Assembly: GCA_003612485.1 (NCBI GenBank)
Contig: RAZA01000008.1
Coordinates: forward strand, 1-64,000
DNA from: a bacterium D16-50
GTDB lineage: Bacteria > Bacillota > Clostridia > Lachnospirales > Lachnospiraceae
DNA length: 64,000 bases
Reading direction: 5' to 3'
Both the position numbers and the translations under genes were made by a program. Of the stretch, positions 39,644 to 47,937 are shown piece after piece; position 1 is the first letter of the stretch, and the number at the start of each line of letters is the position of its first letter. The notes beneath the pieces were generated by a model. It worked only from the letters and a program-made list of their open reading frames with translations, was not told the origin of the DNA and did no database searches.

Positions 39644-39840
39644 AAAGCCATCGAACACTCGGCTTTAATATGATGCGAAATAGGACATGCCGATGGACGA
39701 TAGATTTATTATGTAGGTTTACCCAATATAAACGGTTCGGTTTGGATCAGCGCCGCTTAGGCTGTAGACGGCAGCCTGAGGTCTTGAAGGATTACATAAA
39801 TATCAGCAGCCGACGGGGCAGAAGCGGTGTTTCTCTATAA
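39644..39840 (-). promoter_or_regulatory. candidate riboswitch/attenuator leader of the chemoreceptor gene
   Basis: The minus-strand leader starts near 39837. Its 3' end has a terminator-like hairpin AAAGCC/GGCTTT (39666-39661 with 39649-39644) followed by TTATTTTG, 46 bases before the start codon. Upstream CCATCGGC (39696-39689) can pair with parts of the terminator (CGATGG or GCCGA), a possible antiterminator. The 5' part folds around CCGCTT/AAGCGG and AGGCTG/CAGCCT. No known riboswitch class was recognised. Confidence 0.5.
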
Positions 39841-39842
39841 AT

Positions 39843-39871
39843 ATTATAGCATATCTGTTTCGGAATAACAA
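39843..39871 (-). promoter_or_regulatory. promoter of the chemoreceptor gene
   Basis: Minus-strand TTGTTA (39871-39866), a 17-base spacer ending in TGC, and consensus TATAAT (39848-39843): an extended -10 sigma-A promoter. Confidence 0.75.
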
Positions 39872-39959
39872 GACTGGTTATGGGGGTGAGGGTATGATAA
39901 ACTTGAAAAACGTTTAGCACAGAGACGGGTTTTGGGTTTAAGATGAAGGAGGGCAAAGC

Positions 39960-42203
39960 ATGGAAGAGATGCGGCTGGAGAAGGGCGTGGAGGAAGCGTA
40001 TCTGCAAAAGACGAAGGCGGCGGCGGAAAAACAGCTTGAGGAGGCCCGCAGGGGTGTGGACGCAAGGCTGTGCGAGATGGAAGAGGCCCGGAAGGAGCTT
40101 CAGGAAAATACGGAGAGCGGCATGGGAAACGGCTTCAGAAACTATAACAGCTCCGCGGATTTTGAGGCGCTTATAGAGCTGAGTCAGAATGCGGCGCCCG
40201 TTGTGCAGATGGTGGCGGACTGCGAGGAGCTGATGCGGAAAATCCGGAGGCTTGAGAAGCTGCTGGATTCCCCTTACTTCGCCAGAATCGATTTCTGCTT
40301 TGAGGGGGAGGAGGAAGCGGAAAAGGTGTATATCGGCAGAACCTCTCTGATGGAAAAAGGCGCCTTGGAAATCTATGTCTATGACTGGCGCTCTCCCATA
40401 GCAAGTGTGTTCTACCGCTTTATGACCGGAGAGGCGTATTACGATGCCCCCAACGGGCGGATAGAGGGAACCGTGGAGCGGAAACGCCAGTATGAGATCA
40501 AGAAAGGCAGCCTGCTTTACTTTTTTGACACAAATGTCAGTATAAGCGACGAAATCCTGAAGCAGCTATTGGGAAAGAATACATCTCCCAAGATGAAGAC
40601 GATTGTGGAGACGATTCAGCGGGATCAGGATATCGTCATACGAAACATGGAGAACGATCTTTTGATGATACAAGGGGTGGCCGGAAGCGGCAAGACCTCC
40701 ATCGCTCTGCATAGGGCGGCCTATCTCATGTATCAGGGTGTCCAGTCGGGGCTGACCTCCAACAATATACTGATTCTCTCCCCGAATTCCACCTTTGAGC
40801 AGTACATTTCCGATGTGCTGCCGGAGCTTGGGGAGGAAAACGTGGTTTCCATGGTGTTCGAGGACTTGGTGGACTCCATGCTGGAGGGAAGGGACATACA
40901 GCCCCAGAATGCCTTTCTGGAAAAGGCCGTCTCTCATTCTTCGTTTACGGAGCTTGCGAAACGGAGCATGGAATTCAAGACCTCCGGCAGGTTTCGGGAG
41001 ATATTGGACAGATTTGCGGAAGAGATCCCTGAGTGGGGGATCGATTATCAGGATGTATATTTTGAGGAGGAGCTGATCGTCCCCAAAGAAGAACTGAAAC
41101 GGCGGGCCATGCAGCGGCCGGAGGTTCCTCTGGCGGAGCGGCTGGAGCAGCTGAAGAGCTATGCCATGGAGGAAGTCTTCGGGGGCAAGAGGGATAGGCG
41201 GCGGGTGGCGGTGCTGCAGGAGCTGCAGAGCTTTATCAAGATCGATATTTATGATCTGTATGAGAGGCTCTGGAGGGGCGGGACCTATTTCGAGGCGCTG
41301 GGCACAGAGGAGGACATGGATCCTATCCGAAGGTACACCTTGGAGAATCTGGAATCGGGCCGGCTTTATTTTGACGATTCAATCGCCGTGCTGTACCTTT
41401 ATCTGAAAATATACGGCAGCCATAAATACCGGCACATCCGTCAGGTGATCATTGACGAGGCGCAGGATTACTATCCCCTCCAATACGAGATATTTCGGCT
41501 TCTTTTTCCCGGCGCCAAGTACACGGTGCTGGGGGATGTGAACCAGACTCTCACAAAGAGGGAAGACGTTTCGTTCTATGAGCAGGTGGGCAATGTGCTG
41601 AAGCGGAAAAATTCGGCCCTGATTCAGCTGGATAAGAGCTTTCGGTGTACCAATGAGATTCTGCGATTCGGCCTGCGCTTTCTGGATGCGGATCTTGGGG
41701 TGGAGACCGCGGTCAGACAGGAGGCTGCCATGGAGGCATCCGCCGAGACCGGGCCGGAAAATAGACGTCCGCAGGAGACGGTGATCAAATGCTTTAATCG
41801 AAGCGGGGATGCCGTGGGAGTCATGGCTCTGGATACCTGCGAAGCGTATCTGGACAGAATCGTTGAGGAGGTGGAAACATGCCGGGAAAAGGGCTTTGAG
41901 ACTATCTGCCTGCTGTGCAAGACAAAGGAGTACTGCAGCCGTTTGTTTGCCCGGCTTGGATCCCGGTTGGAGCTTAAGATGTTCAGAGACGACGGCGTAG
42001 GCGAGCTGAAGGGAATCCTGCTTCTTCCGTCTTATATGGCCAAAGGGCTGGAATTTGACGCCGTAATCATCTGCGATGCGGATTCCCATAACTATTATGA
42101 CAGCAACGATAAAAAAATATTGTATGTGGAATGCACCCGTGCGCTCCATAGACTCAGCCTCTTCTGTCAGGGGGAGCTTACGCCGCTGATAGGCGAATGC
42201 TGA
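39960..42203 (+). CDS. helD: HelD-like RNA polymerase recycling ATPase
   Basis: A 747-residue UvrD/Rep-superfamily ATPase. The N-terminal coiled coil (residues 1-60) corresponds to the arm that HelD inserts into RNA polymerase. The HelD hallmark DWRSPIASVFY follows, then Walker A GVAGSGKTS (about 239-247), motif II DEAQDYYPLQYE, and helicase motifs IV-VI (DKSFRCTNEI, CTRALHRL). HelD releases stalled RNA polymerase from DNA. It is a stand-alone gene transcribed away from the chemoreceptor. A weak AAGGAGGGCAAAGC precedes ATG 39960. Confidence 0.9.
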   Translation: MEEMRLEKGVEEAYLQKTKAAAEKQLEEARRGVDARLCEMEEARKELQENTESGMGNGFRNYNSSADFEALIELSQNAAPVVQMVADCEELMRKIRRLEKLLDSPYFARIDFCFEGEEEAEKVYIGRTSLMEKGALEIYVYDWRSPIASVFYRFMTGEAYYDAPNGRIEGTVERKRQYEIKKGSLLYFFDTNVSISDEILKQLLGKNTSPKMKTIVETIQRDQDIVIRNMENDLLMIQGVAGSGKTSIALHRAAYLMYQGVQSGLTSNNILILSPNSTFEQYISDVLPELGEENVVSMVFEDLVDSMLEGRDIQPQNAFLEKAVSHSSFTELAKRSMEFKTSGRFREILDRFAEEIPEWGIDYQDVYFEEELIVPKEELKRRAMQRPEVPLAERLEQLKSYAMEEVFGGKRDRRRVAVLQELQSFIKIDIYDLYERLWRGGTYFEALGTEEDMDPIRRYTLENLESGRLYFDDSIAVLYLYLKIYGSHKYRHIRQVIIDEAQDYYPLQYEIFRLLFPGAKYTVLGDVNQTLTKREDVSFYEQVGNVLKRKNSALIQLDKSFRCTNEILRFGLRFLDADLGVETAVRQEAAMEASAETGPENRRPQETVIKCFNRSGDAVGVMALDTCEAYLDRIVEEVETCREKGFETICLLCKTKEYCSRLFARLGSRLELKMFRDDGVGELKGILLLPSYMAKGLEFDAVIICDADSHNYYDSNDKKILYVECTRALHRLSLFCQGELTPLIGEC

Positions 42204-42261
42204 TAGAGGGGGCTGCTGATCCCGGTTTTTGAGAATACGCTGACATAGGAACCTGCCGTCC

Positions 42262-42320
42262 GGAAGGCCGGGGCCATGGGCAAACCGATTTGCGGCTTTG
42301 CTCATAGCCTGCGGCCTTCC
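42262..42320 (+). other. long hairpin behind helD
   Basis: GGAAGGCCG (42262-42270) pairs with CGGCCTTCC (42312-42320). Inside, ATGGGCAAA pairs with TTTGCTCAT including one G-U. No U-tract follows. Part of its sequence resembles the hairpin at 33541-33620. The rest of the 42204-42423 interval shows no gene. Confidence 0.55.
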
Positions 42321-42423
42321 TAAAGGTTATGGGTGTGTGGCTGTGATTATTAAGAATGATTTGTGCTAGTGTCTCGCCCCGCTGTGCATGACAGTGGAAG
42401 GAGGAAAAGGGTCTTGCGCTGTA

Positions 42424-42452
42424 TTGACAAAAATGGCCGGGGGAGATAAAAT
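42424..42452 (+). promoter_or_regulatory. promoter of the G-tract lipoprotein gene
   Basis: TTGACA (42424-42429), a 17-base spacer and TAAAAT (42447-42452): a near-consensus sigma-A promoter 69 bases before the start codon. Confidence 0.75.
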
Positions 42453-42520
42453 TCTAAGGACGAAAGCTCAATAAGGCATTTTGCCGCTTTAAACAAAATG
42501 TGGAGTTACGGAGGGAAAGT

Positions 42521-43356
42521 ATGAGAAATAAGAGAATGTTTCTGTCAGGAGTATTTATTACAACAGTAATGCTGCTTGGGGGGGCTGTGGAAAGCAGCCT
42601 GAGCCGGTAAATGCAGAGGCAACGGTGACAGTAAAAGAGGCTGACACAGAAGAAAGTATGGAGAGTTCAGAAGGGGAGAACAATTCTTCATCAGCGGGAC
42701 CCGCTGAACCTGCACGGACGTCAGAACCTGCTGAATCTGTTGAACCTACGCAGACGCCTGAACCTGCTGAGCCAGCTGAACCTACACAGGCGCCTGAACC
42801 AGCTGAACCTATTGAAACCGCAGAGCCTAAACAGACGCAAAAGCCTATTGAGACGGTTAAGCCCGCACAGACAGAAAAGCCTGCGGAACCCTCCAAAGCT
42901 ACGGAAATCCCGGCTCAGCCCGAGGCTCCAGTTCAGCCATCCCGGCCTGAAGTACCTGCACAGCCGTCCCAGCCTGAAACACCGTCCCAGCCGGAGGCCC
43001 CTATACAGCCCGAAACGCCGTCCCAGCCTGCTCATCAGCATACATGGAAAGATCATGTTGTGACGACTCAGACCTGGATTCCTAACATTGTGGTCGTGGA
43101 AGACTATGGCGAGATTCCTGGTGAGGCATATGACTATTTTATATGTAACTGTGGATATGAAACAGAAGATGCAGGCGCTATCGAATCTCATGTTGTTGCG
43201 CATGTTGAATCTGGAGATATACAGAATTTCACTATCCAGACCCGCTACAAAGATTCTATCTGGGGCGTAATCGGAACCCATGAAGAAGATCAGGGCCACT
43301 ACGAGACCAGCTCCTATGTGGACTACCAGTATTGCGACTGCGGAGCGACCAAGTAA
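42521..43356 (+). pseudogene. Pro/Glu-repeat surface lipoprotein, frameshifted at a G7 tract
   Basis: ATG 42521, after GGAGGG, opens a signal peptide (MRNKRMFLSGVFITTVMLLGG) that runs into a stop at 42608-42610. Changing frame at the seven-G run 42578-42584 restores a lipobox (GGCGKQPEP) and 240 further residues. These form a long Pro/Glu/Gln-rich stalk (EPAEP, PSQPE units) and a C-terminal domain with HQHTW, CNCGYET and YCDCGATK, probably metal-binding. Eight or five Gs would give one continuous lipoprotein. It may be phase-variable, a true pseudogene or a sequencing error. The strong promoter and otherwise intact frame argue against old decay. Confidence 0.75.
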
Positions 43357-43365
43357 ATCAGCATT

Positions 43366-43552
43366 TTGATGCCAGATCGCAAGTTCTGGCCTGCAAGCTG
43401 TTCGGATATAAATTGCCTTGCAAGAGCAATGTTTTCCTCCAAAGAAAATTCGTTCTGCAAGGCAATATCAAAGCTATATGCAAGCGGGGCTTTTTTACCG
43501 AGTTCGGCTTTCTCTGCGGCGGGATTTTCAATGTCTTTACTGTTGGGAAATT
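43366..43552 (-). pseudogene. fragment of a MobA/MobL-type relaxase gene
   Basis: One minus-strand frame reads AELGKKAPLAYSFDIALQNE then FSLEENIALARQF, the conserved start region of MobA/MobL plasmid relaxases. It is closed by a stop upstream and loses similarity after about 60 residues. No start codon, catalytic His triad or remaining domain is present. It is a relic of a mobilisable element lying between the lipoprotein and the acetyltransferase gene. Confidence 0.6.
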
Positions 43553-43581
43553 ATATTGGTGCAAGATTATATGATTCCTAT

Positions 43582-44094
43582 TCATAATATTTTCCAGTCA
43601 TCTTTGAGAAGGCCATAAAAATAAAGGTCTCTCCAATTCCCGTTATTGTCTTTAGTATGGCTTCGCTGGATTCCCTCCAGCTGCATGCCGAGTTTTTCCA
43701 TCATATCGACGGATTTTATGCTGTCAATGGTTTCGGCAAATATCTTATGTGCATCCAGTACATTAAAGGCATAATCTATTACTGCTTTGCAAGATTCGTA
43801 GGCATAACCCTGCCGCCAAAAATTCTTATTGAAAAACCAGCCAATTTCGTATACGCCTTCATCAATCGCATTGAACAGAATATATCCAATCATCTTACCG
43901 CTGTCCTTGTGAACCGCGGCGACAGCACCTCTTTTTTCGATACAAAACTTTGATAAGAAATTAGATGTTTTTTCAAGGCTATATGCCGGTTCACAATTTT
44001 TCATTACTTCAGCATTGCCCAAAATATCATGTAAGTCTCTGACATCATCCATGGTGTAGCTCCGAATGAGTATTCTTTGAGTTTCAATATGCAT
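43582..44094 (-). CDS. GNAT-family N-acetyltransferase (RimJ/RimL type)
   Basis: A 170-residue acetyltransferase. The RimL-type pattern runs from ETQRILIRSYTMDDV through the acetyl-CoA-binding region (WFFNKNFWRQGYAYES) to KLGMQLEGIQRSH. The substrate may be a ribosomal protein N-terminus, an amino acid or a small amine; this is not decidable. ATG 44094 follows AGGGAAG; an in-frame extension to 44154 crosses the promoter region and is unlikely. Monocistronic, with its own promoter. Confidence 0.85.
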   Translation of the reverse strand: MHIETQRILIRSYTMDDVRDLHDILGNAEVMKNCEPAYSLEKTSNFLSKFCIEKRGAVAAVHKDSGKMIGYILFNAIDEGVYEIGWFFNKNFWRQGYAYESCKAVIDYAFNVLDAHKIFAETIDSIKSVDMMEKLGMQLEGIQRSHTKDNNGNWRDLYFYGLLKDDWKIL

Positions 44095-44142
44095 TTGTAC
44101 CACTTCCCTAAGTTCAACTTTGCAACTTTCTGATTTTGCCTC

Positions 44143-44171
44143 ATTGTAACACAATAAAATGACCTAATCAA
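44143..44171 (-). promoter_or_regulatory. promoter of the acetyltransferase gene
   Basis: Minus-strand TTGATT (44171-44166), a 17-base spacer and TACAAT (44148-44143). Confidence 0.6.
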
Positions 44172-44464
44172 CTGGCTGCAAAAGGAAATTCAGTAGTCAT
44201 TGCTGGCAGAATAAAATACAACAAGATATAAAATAAAAATATATCATAAATTATAGAAAATAGAACAAGGTTTGAAAAATGTAATGAAAGAATAAAGGGG
44301 TATGGTTTGCTGCGCAAAAACTGCTCTAATCCTTAATATATAGAGGAATGGTGGTTTTTTGTTACAAACAACACTGATGATAAAGCTGATAATAACTAGC
44401 TGTGTCCTTTGAAAAGGAGATAAAATAGAACAAAATAAGTCAAATAATATATGAATAATACTGC
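44172..44464. other. AT-rich intergenic stretch without a gene
   Basis: No supported reading frame, hairpin with U-tract or known RNA motif was found. The base composition is markedly AT-rich compared with both flanks, as often seen in acquired or promoter DNA. Confidence 0.5.
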
Positions 44465-44493
44465 TTGTAGAATATAAAAAAATATGTTATGAT
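44465..44493 (+). promoter_or_regulatory. promoter of the LeuA-AraC fusion gene
   Basis: TTGTAG (44465-44470), a 17-base spacer and TATGAT (44488-44493) preceded by TG at 44485-44486. It leaves a leader of about 240 bases. Confidence 0.65.
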
Positions 44494-44528
44494 CAAATAC
44501 GAATTTAGCATGGAAATGGATTGTATAT

Positions 44529-44558
44529 AGCAGGCATGTATTTTTAATCGTGCCTGCT
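44529..44558 (+). other. hairpin in the LeuA-AraC leader
   Basis: AGCAGGCA (44529-44536) pairs perfectly with TGCCTGCT (44551-44558) about 30 bases after the promoter. No U-tract and no T-box sequence follows, so classical leucine T-box control is not supported. As DNA it could be an operator for the fused AraC domain. Confidence 0.5.
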
Positions 44559-44739
44559 GATAAAAGATGCATATGACGTCTGAAATTCAAAGGAAGTTAA
44601 GCGCTGGCAGCAGATCAAAGGGAGAGGGGACTTTGGGGATGATGGGCCAAGGAGCGGAAATAACAAGGCATGGAGAAGAAGAGACATAGCGGCAAAATAG
44701 CAAAAAGACACAGAGACGATATGGCGAGGAGGAAGAATT

Positions 44740-46737
44740 ATGATAAGAAAACAAGTGGGAGACAAGTATGCCAAGACCTATCATATGCCGCCGGAGGTGA
44801 CTTATGACTGGGTGAAGAAGGATTCCATAGGGGCAGCGCCTATATGGTGCAGCGTGGATTTACGGGACGGCAATCAAGCGCTGATCGACCCTATGGCGCT
44901 GGAAGATAAGCTGGAGTTTTTTAAGCTTCTGGTGGAGATCGGCTTCAAGGAGATCGAAGTGGGGTTCCCGGCCTCCTCGGACACGGAGTACAATTTCATC
45001 CGGGCATTGATAGAGCGTGACATGATTCCTGAGGACGTGACCATTCAGGTGCTGACTCAGGCGCGGGAGCATATTATCCGCAAGACCTTTGAGGCCGTGA
45101 AGGGTGCTCCCCATGCGGTGGTGCATTTATACAATTCAACCTCCGTCGAGCAGAGGGAGCAGGTATTCAAGAAGGACAAGGAGGCAATCAAAGGGCTGGC
45201 TGTGGACGGTGCGCGGCTGCTGAAGAAGATGGCGGAGGAGACGGAAGGCAATTTCACATTTGAGTACAGTCCGGAGAGCTTTTCCCAGACAGAGCCGGAA
45301 TATGCGCTGGAGGTATGTAATGCCGTGCTGGAGGTGTGGCAGCCCTCTCCGGAGCGCAAGGCCATAATCAACCTGCCCACCACCGTGCAGGTGGCCATGC
45401 CCCATGTGTTTGCATGTCAGGTGGAATATATGCATAAGCATCTGAAATATAGGGAGAATGTGGTGCTCAGTGTCCATCCCCACAATGACCGTGGCTGCGG
45501 CGTAAGCGATGCGGAGTTCGGCATTTTAGCTGGTGCAGATCGTGTGGAGGGCACTCTGTTCGGCAACGGGGAGCGCACCGGCAACGTGGATATCGTCACC
45601 GTGGCGGTGAATATGATGTGCCATGGAGTGGACAGCGGCCTTGATTTCTCCCATATCATGAAGATCAGGGAAGCTTATGAGCATTTTACCGGAATGAAGG
45701 TACACGAGAGGGTGCCCTATGCAGGGGATCTGGTATTTACTGCATTTTCGGGGTCCCATCAGGATGCCATCAGCAAGGGGATGACATGGCGGAAGGAAGG
45801 AAAGAGCGGGAACCGCTGGGATGTTCCCTATCTGCCCATCGATCCGGGGGATGTGGGGCGTGAATACGAATCTGACGTCATCCGCATCAACAGCGTGTCC
45901 GGCAAGGGCGGCGTGGCCTTTGTGCTGAAGCAGCAGTTCGGGTTCTCTCTGCCTGCAGCCATGAAGGAAGAGGTTGGGTATCTGGTGAAGGGGGTGTCCG
46001 ACAGGAGGCATCAGGAGCTGCACCCGGCGGAGATCTATGAGATATTTGAAGAGAATTATATCACGCCCAGAAGCATTTTCCGGATTCCGGAATGCCATTT
46101 CCGTCAGGAAAAGGGGATTCAGGCGGAGGTTTCCATAGAGCAGGGCGGAGATAGGCGCGTTATCAAGGCCGGAGGGAACGGGCGGCTGGATGCGGTGAGC
46201 AATGCCATCAAGACCTATTTCGGCATCAGTTACCAGCTCTCCTTTTATGAGGAGCATGCTATATCCAAAGGCTCCAGCTCCAAGGCGGCGGCGTATGTGG
46301 CGGTGATGTGCGACGGGAAATATTATTGGGGCGTGGGAGTGGACGAGGATATCATCAAGGCTTCCATCGCAGCTCTGGCCGTGGCGGCCAACAAGCTGGC
46401 GGCAGAGCAGCACATCACCTCCGGCAGGGAAGAGCGGATCGTGGAGATCATCAGTTATATCAAGAACGATTATAAAAATGTAACTTTGGATGAGCTTTCG
46501 GAGACCTTCCATCTCTCTAAGCCCTATCTTTCCAAATACATCAAGGAAAAGGCCGGAATGACTTTTCAGGAGGCGGTGCGCAAGGAGCGCATGAAGAAGG
46601 CCAGAACGCTGCTTCGTGAGACCGGATATACCGTGGAGACCGTGGCTGCAGAGGTTGGCTATGAAAACGTAGAGCATTTCAACCGCTTATTCAAGAAAAG
46701 CTACGGCATGACCCCCATGCAGTATAGAAAGGGATAA
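44740..46737 (+). CDS. leuA: 2-isopropylmalate synthase fused to an AraC-type DNA-binding domain
   Basis: A single open frame of 665 residues. Residues 30-330 form the HMGL-like catalytic barrel with the metal and substrate motifs DLRDGNQ, HPHNDRGCG and GNGERTGN. Residues about 440-555 are the LeuA C-terminal domain that binds leucine in the family (GGNGRLDAVSNAIKTYF). Residues 564-665 are a complete AraC/XylS double helix-turn-helix (LDELSETFHLSKPYLSKYI; YTVETVAAEVGYENVEHFNR, then SYGMTPMQYRKG). LeuA condenses 2-oxoisovalerate with acetyl-CoA. GGAGGAAGAATT precedes ATG 44740. No other leucine genes are adjacent; pectin-degradation genes follow. A bifunctional enzyme-regulator is inferred. 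Confidence 0.93.
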   Translation: MIRKQVGDKYAKTYHMPPEVTYDWVKKDSIGAAPIWCSVDLRDGNQALIDPMALEDKLEFFKLLVEIGFKEIEVGFPASSDTEYNFIRALIERDMIPEDVTIQVLTQAREHIIRKTFEAVKGAPHAVVHLYNSTSVEQREQVFKKDKEAIKGLAVDGARLLKKMAEETEGNFTFEYSPESFSQTEPEYALEVCNAVLEVWQPSPERKAIINLPTTVQVAMPHVFACQVEYMHKHLKYRENVVLSVHPHNDRGCGVSDAEFGILAGADRVEGTLFGNGERTGNVDIVTVAVNMMCHGVDSGLDFSHIMKIREAYEHFTGMKVHERVPYAGDLVFTAFSGSHQDAISKGMTWRKEGKSGNRWDVPYLPIDPGDVGREYESDVIRINSVSGKGGVAFVLKQQFGFSLPAAMKEEVGYLVKGVSDRRHQELHPAEIYEIFEENYITPRSIFRIPECHFRQEKGIQAEVSIEQGGDRRVIKAGGNGRLDAVSNAIKTYFGISYQLSFYEEHAISKGSSSKAAAYVAVMCDGKYYWGVGVDEDIIKASIAALAVAANKLAAEQHITSGREERIVEIISYIKNDYKNVTLDELSETFHLSKPYLSKYIKEKAGMTFQEAVRKERMKKARTLLRETGYTVETVAAEVGYENVEHFNRLFKKSYGMTPMQYRKG

Positions 46738-46883
46738 GTTTTTGTTGCTTTCGTTCCCATAGTGGACTAGAATGGAAGTATGTAGAAACATCCCTGATGC
46801 TGGGGCAGGCGATATGGCAGGATATGGCGGCACAGCAGAAGCGGGATGCGGAAAAACAGCCATATGGCGGAACGGAGGGAGTT

Positions 46884-47936
46884 ATGCTGCGATTGGAGTA
46901 TGACAAAAAACAAATTGAGGAAGTGATCCATAAGATCGTGCGCAAGACCATGAACATGGATCTGACCTGGGACTGGCCTTGCGGCGTGGCCTATTACGGG
47001 ATCAGCGAGGCCTATGAGAAGACCGGAAACGAGGAGTATCTGAAGCTGCTGAAGGATAGGGTGGATGAGCTTATTGATCTGGGGCTGCCCAGAGTGTGGA
47101 CTGTGAACGCCTGCGCCATGGGGCACTGCCTGATCACGCTGTACAAGGCCACTAATGAGCAGAAATATTACGATATTCTTATGAGCAAGATTGCATACAT
47201 ATCCAAGGATGCCCTGCGCTTTGCGGACCATGTGCTTCAGCACACGGTATCGGCCAACAATGACTTTCCGGAGCAGGCCTGGTGCGACACCTTGTTCATG
47301 GCAGCGTTTCTGCTTCTGCGCGTAGGGGTCATGAACAAGGACGAGGACATGATAAACGATGCGCTGAATCAATATTATTGGCATATCAAGTATCTTCAGA
47401 ATCCCAGCAGCGGATTTTACTATCATGGCTATGATAACATTGCAGGGGATCATATGTCCGGGATCTACTGGGGCCGGGCCAATGCCTGGGCGGCATTTAC
47501 CATGTCTCAGGTGGGGGGTATTCTGCCGGAATGCTATCTGTACCCGAAATACATGGATGTGGCAGGTTCCCTCAATGAACAGCTGGCAGCGCTGAAGACC
47601 GTGCAGACAGAGGACGGATTGTGGAGAACCGTGCTGGACGATCCCGATTCCTACGAGGAGATTTCCGCCTCCGCAGGCATTGCGGCAGCGATGCTTACCA
47701 GAGGCAACCCTCTCCACTCCAAATATATTAACAAGTCCATCAAGGGGCTTCTGGCCAATGTCAGCGAGGACGGCAAGGTGATGAATGTATCTGCCGGAAC
47801 CGCGGTGATGAGGGACAAGGAGGGCTACAGAGGCATTTCCAAGGACTGGATTCAGGGATGGGGACAGGGGCTGATGCTTGCGTTCTTCTCCACCTTGCTG
47901 GTGTCCGATACCATAGAGAAGGACGGTGCGCTGTAG
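46884..47936 (+). CDS. GH105 unsaturated rhamnogalacturonyl hydrolase-like enzyme
   Basis: A 350-residue (alpha/alpha)6-barrel enzyme of the GH88/GH105 group. Motifs WDWPCGVAYYG, WCDTLFMA and YWGRANAWAAF, including the Asp of WCD expected to act in hydration of the unsaturated uronic ring, are present. It removes the 4,5-unsaturated galacturonate from rhamnogalacturonan disaccharides inside the cell. GGAGGGA (46875-46881) selects ATG 46884; a 29-codon in-frame extension to 46797 is unlikely. Its stop lies one base before the acetylesterase start, so the two are coupled. Confidence 0.87.
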   Translation: MLRLEYDKKQIEEVIHKIVRKTMNMDLTWDWPCGVAYYGISEAYEKTGNEEYLKLLKDRVDELIDLGLPRVWTVNACAMGHCLITLYKATNEQKYYDILMSKIAYISKDALRFADHVLQHTVSANNDFPEQAWCDTLFMAAFLLLRVGVMNKDEDMINDALNQYYWHIKYLQNPSSGFYYHGYDNIAGDHMSGIYWGRANAWAAFTMSQVGGILPECYLYPKYMDVAGSLNEQLAALKTVQTEDGLWRTVLDDPDSYEEISASAGIAAAMLTRGNPLHSKYINKSIKGLLANVSEDGKVMNVSAGTAVMRDKEGYRGISKDWIQGWGQGLMLAFFSTLLVSDTIEKDGAL

Positions 47937-47937
47937 A

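Noticed and set aside
39644..39840. Cyclic-di-GMP riboswitch
   Set aside because: The conserved class I core and the class II pseudoknot pattern are not found in either strand.
44494..44739. Leucine T-box riboswitch before the LeuA fusion
   Set aside because: The conserved T-box sequence and the terminator that should follow it are absent.
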